DNA of 17,331 nucleotides from Anaerolineae bacterium (GTDB lineage: Bacteria > Chloroflexota > Anaerolineae > Aggregatilineales > Phototrophicaceae). The DNA is taken from assembly GCA_028284565.1 (NCBI GenBank), contig JANQRM010000534.1:1-17331 (forward strand), in the 5' to 3' direction. The translations under genes and the position numbers were made by a program. Below, one piece after another: positions 14,948-17,331 of the stretch (position 1 is the first letter of the stretch; every line of letters starts with the position of its first letter). The notes under the pieces were generated by a model. That model made no database searches, had not been told where the DNA came from, and saw nothing but the letters and a program-made list of their open reading frames with translations.

Positions 14948-14993
14948 ATCTTTCGTATCCTTGTTTCAACATACTATTAGTATAACGAAAGAT
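14948..14993. promoter_or_regulatory. Nested inverted repeats over the glnA promoter, candidate operator
   Basis: ATACTA-T-TAGTAT (14971-14983) is a perfect palindrome with a single central base and covers most of the predicted -10. It is flanked symmetrically by a longer inverted repeat: ATCTTTCGT (14948-14956) and ACGAAAGAT (14985-14993), nine perfect pairs. Because the right arm lies upstream of the likely start site, the outer repeat would act at DNA level, not as an RNA hairpin. It does not match the GlnR (TGTNA-N7-TNACA) or NtcA (GTA-N8-TAC) consensus. Confidence 0.45.
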
Positions 14994-15008
14994 ATCGGGT
15001 GATGACCA
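14979..15008 (-). promoter_or_regulatory. Putative glnA promoter
   Basis: On the minus strand TGGTCA (15008-15003, four of six) is followed after 18 bases by TATACT (14984-14979, five of six). Initiation would be near 14972, some 30 bases before the GTG start. The -10 hexamer is embedded in the palindrome described separately. Confidence 0.4.
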
Positions 15009-15039
15009 TTGCAGGAGTTGACAAATTTTAGCAATATAT

Positions 15040-15065
15040 TTCTAGCAGAAGCACTAGAATCTGCT
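15040..15065 (-). terminator. Hairpin directly after the aroQ stop, weak terminator candidate
   Basis: Two mutually exclusive stems are possible on the minus strand. One pairs AGCAGA (15065-15060) with TCTGCT (15049-15044) round a 10-base loop. The other pairs TTCTAG (15059-15054) with CTAGAA (15045-15040) round 8 bases. The outer stem begins at the base after the aroQ stop codon. The following sequence is AT-rich but is not a T-run, so termination is doubtful. Confidence 0.25.
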
Positions 15066-15515
15066 TTAGTCAGGCTGTTTGCTTAGATGTCCAAGCAGTG
15101 CATCGACCCCTAAGATGTAACTTCTCCAACCGAAGCCACCGATTTGCCCTAAGCAAACACCGGCTAAGTAAGAATGATGTCGGAAGGATTCACGAGCATG
15201 GATGTTAGACAAGTGTACTTCTACAACAGGAATTTCAATTGCACTAATGGCATCGCGTAATGCAATTGAAGTATGTGTATAAGCTCCGGGATTCATCACC
15301 ACGCCATCTGCCCAAGCGCGCGCATCATGGAGATAGTCGATCAATTCCCCTTCCAAATTGGACTGTCTCGCACGGATTTCAACACTTCTTGATGCGACAT
15401 GCTCTTTAACTAGATTGTTGATGTCTTCTAGGGTCATCGTGCCATAGACTTCTGGATCACGCGTGCCAAGTAAATTTAAGTTGGGTCCATGTAAGAGTAA
15501 GATTTTTTGGGGCAT
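15066..15515 (-). CDS. aroQ: 3-dehydroquinate dehydratase, type II
   Basis: A 149-residue type II dehydroquinase, forming dodecamers in this family, which dehydrates 3-dehydroquinate to 3-dehydroshikimate. Active-site parts are all visible: N12 in HGPNLNLLG (9-17), R19, the catalytic Y24 in EVYG, QSNLEGE (51-57), N75 and H81 in [10 protein letters not shown] (74-83), E99-V-H101-L-S-N104 (substrate and catalytic His), and R112. The length is standard. It starts 23 bp after the aroK-aroB fusion with a good GAGG six bases before the ATG. With that fusion it covers three shikimate steps: dehydroquinate synthase, dehydratase and shikimate kinase. Confidence 0.97.
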   Translation of the reverse strand: MPQKILLLHGPNLNLLGTRDPEVYGTMTLEDINNLVKEHVASRSVEIRARQSNLEGELIDYLHDARAWADGVVMNPGAYTHTSIALRDAISAIEIPVVEVHLSNIHARESFRHHSYLAGVCLGQIGGFGWRSYILGVDALLGHLSKQPD

Positions 15516-15538
15516 TAATTACCTCATTTTAACATAAA

Positions 15539-17068
15539 TTATTGCAAGGTTTTCAATACGTCAATCACGATTTGTGGTTCAACATCTTCGATAATTATTG
15601 GCTTTTCTATTGCTTCAAGTAAAACAAAACGCGAGATGCCGTTTTTCCATTTTTTGTCGGTGGTCATCGCTTGGTAAATCGCTTTGGGGTCGAGACCTTT
15701 CAGTGTGCGAGGTAAGCCCACCTCTTCTAAGACAGAATCAACAGTTTGAACAACACTGGCATCACATAGCCCAAGCCGATGTGACAACTTTGCCGCCGCA
15801 AGACAACCAAAACCAACCGCTTCGCCATGTATCCACTCATAATGGGTGACTTTTTCTATCGCATGTCCGAAGGTATGCCCTAAATTGAGATGCGCGCGGA
15901 CTCCTTGTTCATAAGGGTCTTGCTGGACAATCTCAACCTTCACTTGCACAGCCCGACGAACCAGTTGATTGGCGTAGTTAGGATGATGAAGATTTGTATC
16001 AAGTAAGCCTTTATCCGCAATGAAGCCATGTTTAACGACCTCTGCCATTCCGCATCGCCACTGTTCATCAGGCAAAGTTTGCAACACATCAGGATCAATC
16101 AGCACGATATCAGGTTGCTTAAATGCCCCAACAAGGTTTTTACCCTGTTGCAAATCGACCCCAACTTTTCCGCCTACACTCGAATCGACCATCGCCAACA
16201 GTGAAGTTGGAATTTGAACTAGTCGGATTCCACGCATATATGTCGACGCAACAAAGCCAGCCGTATCACCGACAACTCCACCACCTAATGCAATAAGCGT
16301 TGTATGACGGTCTGCACCTGCATCAATGCAATCAGCATAGAGTTTGGATACAGTCTCAAGAGATTTGTAGACTTCACCATCAGGCATCGTAATCAGATGA
16401 GCATTAGGAAGTTTGCTAACTAACTGCTCACCATAAAGGGGTGCTATAGTGTCATTTGTCGCAACAATAACGTGTCCATCTAGCGTGAGTTCATCGATGT
16501 GCTGGCCGATATTGGCAAGCAATCCCGGCTCAATCCAAATATTGTAGTCCCCATCGGGTGATTGGACAGATATAGGATGCGAGGTCAGTGCAATAATCTC
16601 GTGAGCAATCGCTGAAGGTGTTCGGTTCGTGGTATCAACTTGATATTTGATACTCGCATAAGCTGATTGGCGTTCAAGTAGACGCTTGCGCCACTCCCCT
16701 GCTAAAGGACGTGCATCTGTTTGTCGGATACGTTCTTCAATCGTTTCCAACGATGCTGTGAGACAAATTAATGTCCCGCTATTCGCCATCAACTCACGTA
16801 GATCATCAGGAATCAATGTGCCACCACCCGTTGCAATGACCAAGCCTGATTGAGTCACCAATTCATGAACCAAGCCTCGTTCCATTACACGGAAAAAAGA
16901 CTCGCTGTGGTTGGCAAATATTCGAGGAATTGTCAAGCCAGTACGCTGAACAATCACCTCATCCATATCCACAAAATCACGATTGAGTTTTTCTGCAAGG
17001 AGATGCCCAATTGTCGTCTTACCAGTCCCCATAAAGCCTGTAAGGATGATATTGTCTGGCTTATTCAT
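15539..17068 (-). CDS. aroKB: Bifunctional shikimate kinase / 3-dehydroquinate synthase
   Basis: A fused protein of 509 residues from the ATG at 17068. Residues 1 to about 165 are shikimate kinase: P-loop GFMGTGKTT (11-19), DMD (34-36), R60 in FFRVME, and GGG at 81-83. Residues from about 170 are dehydroquinate synthase: DGEVYK (230-235), GGGVVGD (262-268), PTSLLAMVDSSVGGK (287-301), and the zinc ligands E343 (AEVVKHG), H398 (NLGHTFGHA) and H414 (WIHGEA). His spacing equals that of the fungal enzyme (H271/H287). Both halves look active, catalysing steps 2 and 5 of the seven-step pathway. The frame extends to an ATG at 17089, but that would overlap aroC by 29 bp; 17068 overlaps it by only 8 bp and starts at MNKPDNIILTGF. 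Neither start has a ribosome site. Confidence 0.95.
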   Translation of the reverse strand: MNKPDNIILTGFMGTGKTTIGHLLAEKLNRDFVDMDEVIVQRTGLTIPRIFANHSESFFRVMERGLVHELVTQSGLVIATGGGTLIPDDLRELMANSGTLICLTASLETIEERIRQTDARPLAGEWRKRLLERQSAYASIKYQVDTTNRTPSAIAHEIIALTSHPISVQSPDGDYNIWIEPGLLANIGQHIDELTLDGHVIVATNDTIAPLYGEQLVSKLPNAHLITMPDGEVYKSLETVSKLYADCIDAGADRHTTLIALGGGVVGDTAGFVASTYMRGIRLVQIPTSLLAMVDSSVGGKVGVDLQQGKNLVGAFKQPDIVLIDPDVLQTLPDEQWRCGMAEVVKHGFIADKGLLDTNLHHPNYANQLVRRAVQVKVEIVQQDPYEQGVRAHLNLGHTFGHAIEKVTHYEWIHGEAVGFGCLAAAKLSHRLGLCDASVVQTVDSVLEEVGLPRTLKGLDPKAIYQAMTTDKKWKNGISRFVLLEAIEKPIIIEDVEPQIVIDVLKTLQ

Positions 17069-17331
17069 AGCCAAAACGCCATTCGACATTGTTCATTGGT
17101 AAGTCTGTGATCCGATTTTGTCGAAGCGTCTCAAAGCGGGGTTGCATTTCTTCAATGCTATCTCCACCGAGTTTTTCAATGAGTGCATCAGCCAGAACAA
17201 TCGCCATCATCGCCTCGCCAATCGGCACAGCACGGGGTAACGCACAAAAATCACTACGTTCATAGGTGGTAAATTCCGGTTCCCCCGTCACCAAATTAAC
17301 AGACTCTGCGCCACGTAGCATGGTAGAAATA
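17061..17331 (-). CDS. aroC: Chorismate synthase, C-terminal part (runs off the window)
   Basis: The last 89 or so residues of a gene whose 5' part lies beyond the right edge; the frame stays open to the final base. The visible part begins ISTMLRGAESVNLVTGEPE, which matches the KPI-type strand of chorismate synthase, and continues with the family's C-terminal DFCALPRAVPIGEAMMAIV stretch (compare the PRAVPVxEAM motif). The enzyme converts EPSP to chorismate with reduced FMN. A methionine at 17321 is internal, not the start. A tail of about 25 polar residues follows the conserved part. The stop codon overlaps the aroK-aroB start by 8 bp, so aroC, aroKB and aroQ form one operon. Confidence 0.9.
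   Translation of the reverse strand, partial: ISTMLRGAESVNLVTGEPEFTTYERSDFCALPRAVPIGEAMMAIVLADALIEKLGGDSIEEMQPRFETLRQNRITDLPMNNVEWRFGYE

Noticed and set aside
15040..15065. Shared TTCTAG-type repeat after aroQ and after the pseudo-cyanophycinase gene
   Set aside because: The match is only six to eight bases in AT-rich DNA and is likely chance.

Overview
This is a dense, chromosomal-looking stretch of bacterial DNA holding sixteen protein genes. Fifteen are on the minus strand; the exception is an aspartate kinase. Spaces between genes are short (the longest is 217 bp), there are several ATGA stop/start overlaps, and many starts have GGAG-type ribosome sites. I see no RNA genes, insertion sequences, CRISPR arrays, phage genes or attachment sites. 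The organism looks like an aerobic, free-living bacterium: it has heme A synthesis for an aa3-type oxidase, a membrane-anchored cytochrome c, RqcH/NFACT, RicT, a short type I glutamine synthetase and an AroK-AroB fusion. The mix and protein style suggest a Chloroflexota-type lineage, but that is inference and nothing here proves it.

Layout, following the minus strand from the right end. (1) 17331-15066: shikimate operon, with the C-terminus of aroC (cut by the window edge), an aroK-aroB fusion and aroQ. (2) 14941-13601: glnA, GTG start, preceded by a palindrome-rich promoter. Its 3' end overlaps that of the only plus-strand gene, an aspartate kinase (12202-13611). (3) 12201-11985: divergent promoter region with two -10 elements sharing the same bases, and a long aspartate kinase leader. 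(4) 11984-8492: four-gene operon of ricT, a PIG-L deacetylase, an M20D amidohydrolase and a cyanophycinase-fold protein that has lost its catalytic residues. (5) 8375-5329: purA, a BtuF-like ligand-binding protein without a signal peptide, and a histidine kinase without sensor or membrane segments. (6) 5263-2612: a two-helix membrane protein, ctaA, ctaB and a membrane-anchored cytochrome c. (7) 2566-46: rqcH and a PPK2 polyphosphate kinase.

Most functions are housekeeping: aromatic amino acid precursors, nitrogen assimilation, aspartate-family amino acids, AMP synthesis, respiratory heme, and rescue of stalled ribosomes. The parts most worth a second look are the pseudo-cyanophycinase coupled to an amidohydrolase, the cytosolic binding protein with a sensorless kinase, the rqcH leader whose ribosome site can be hidden only in long transcripts, the shared-TATA divergent promoter, and the nested inverted repeats over the glnA promoter. 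I found no clear-cut new defence or mobile system.
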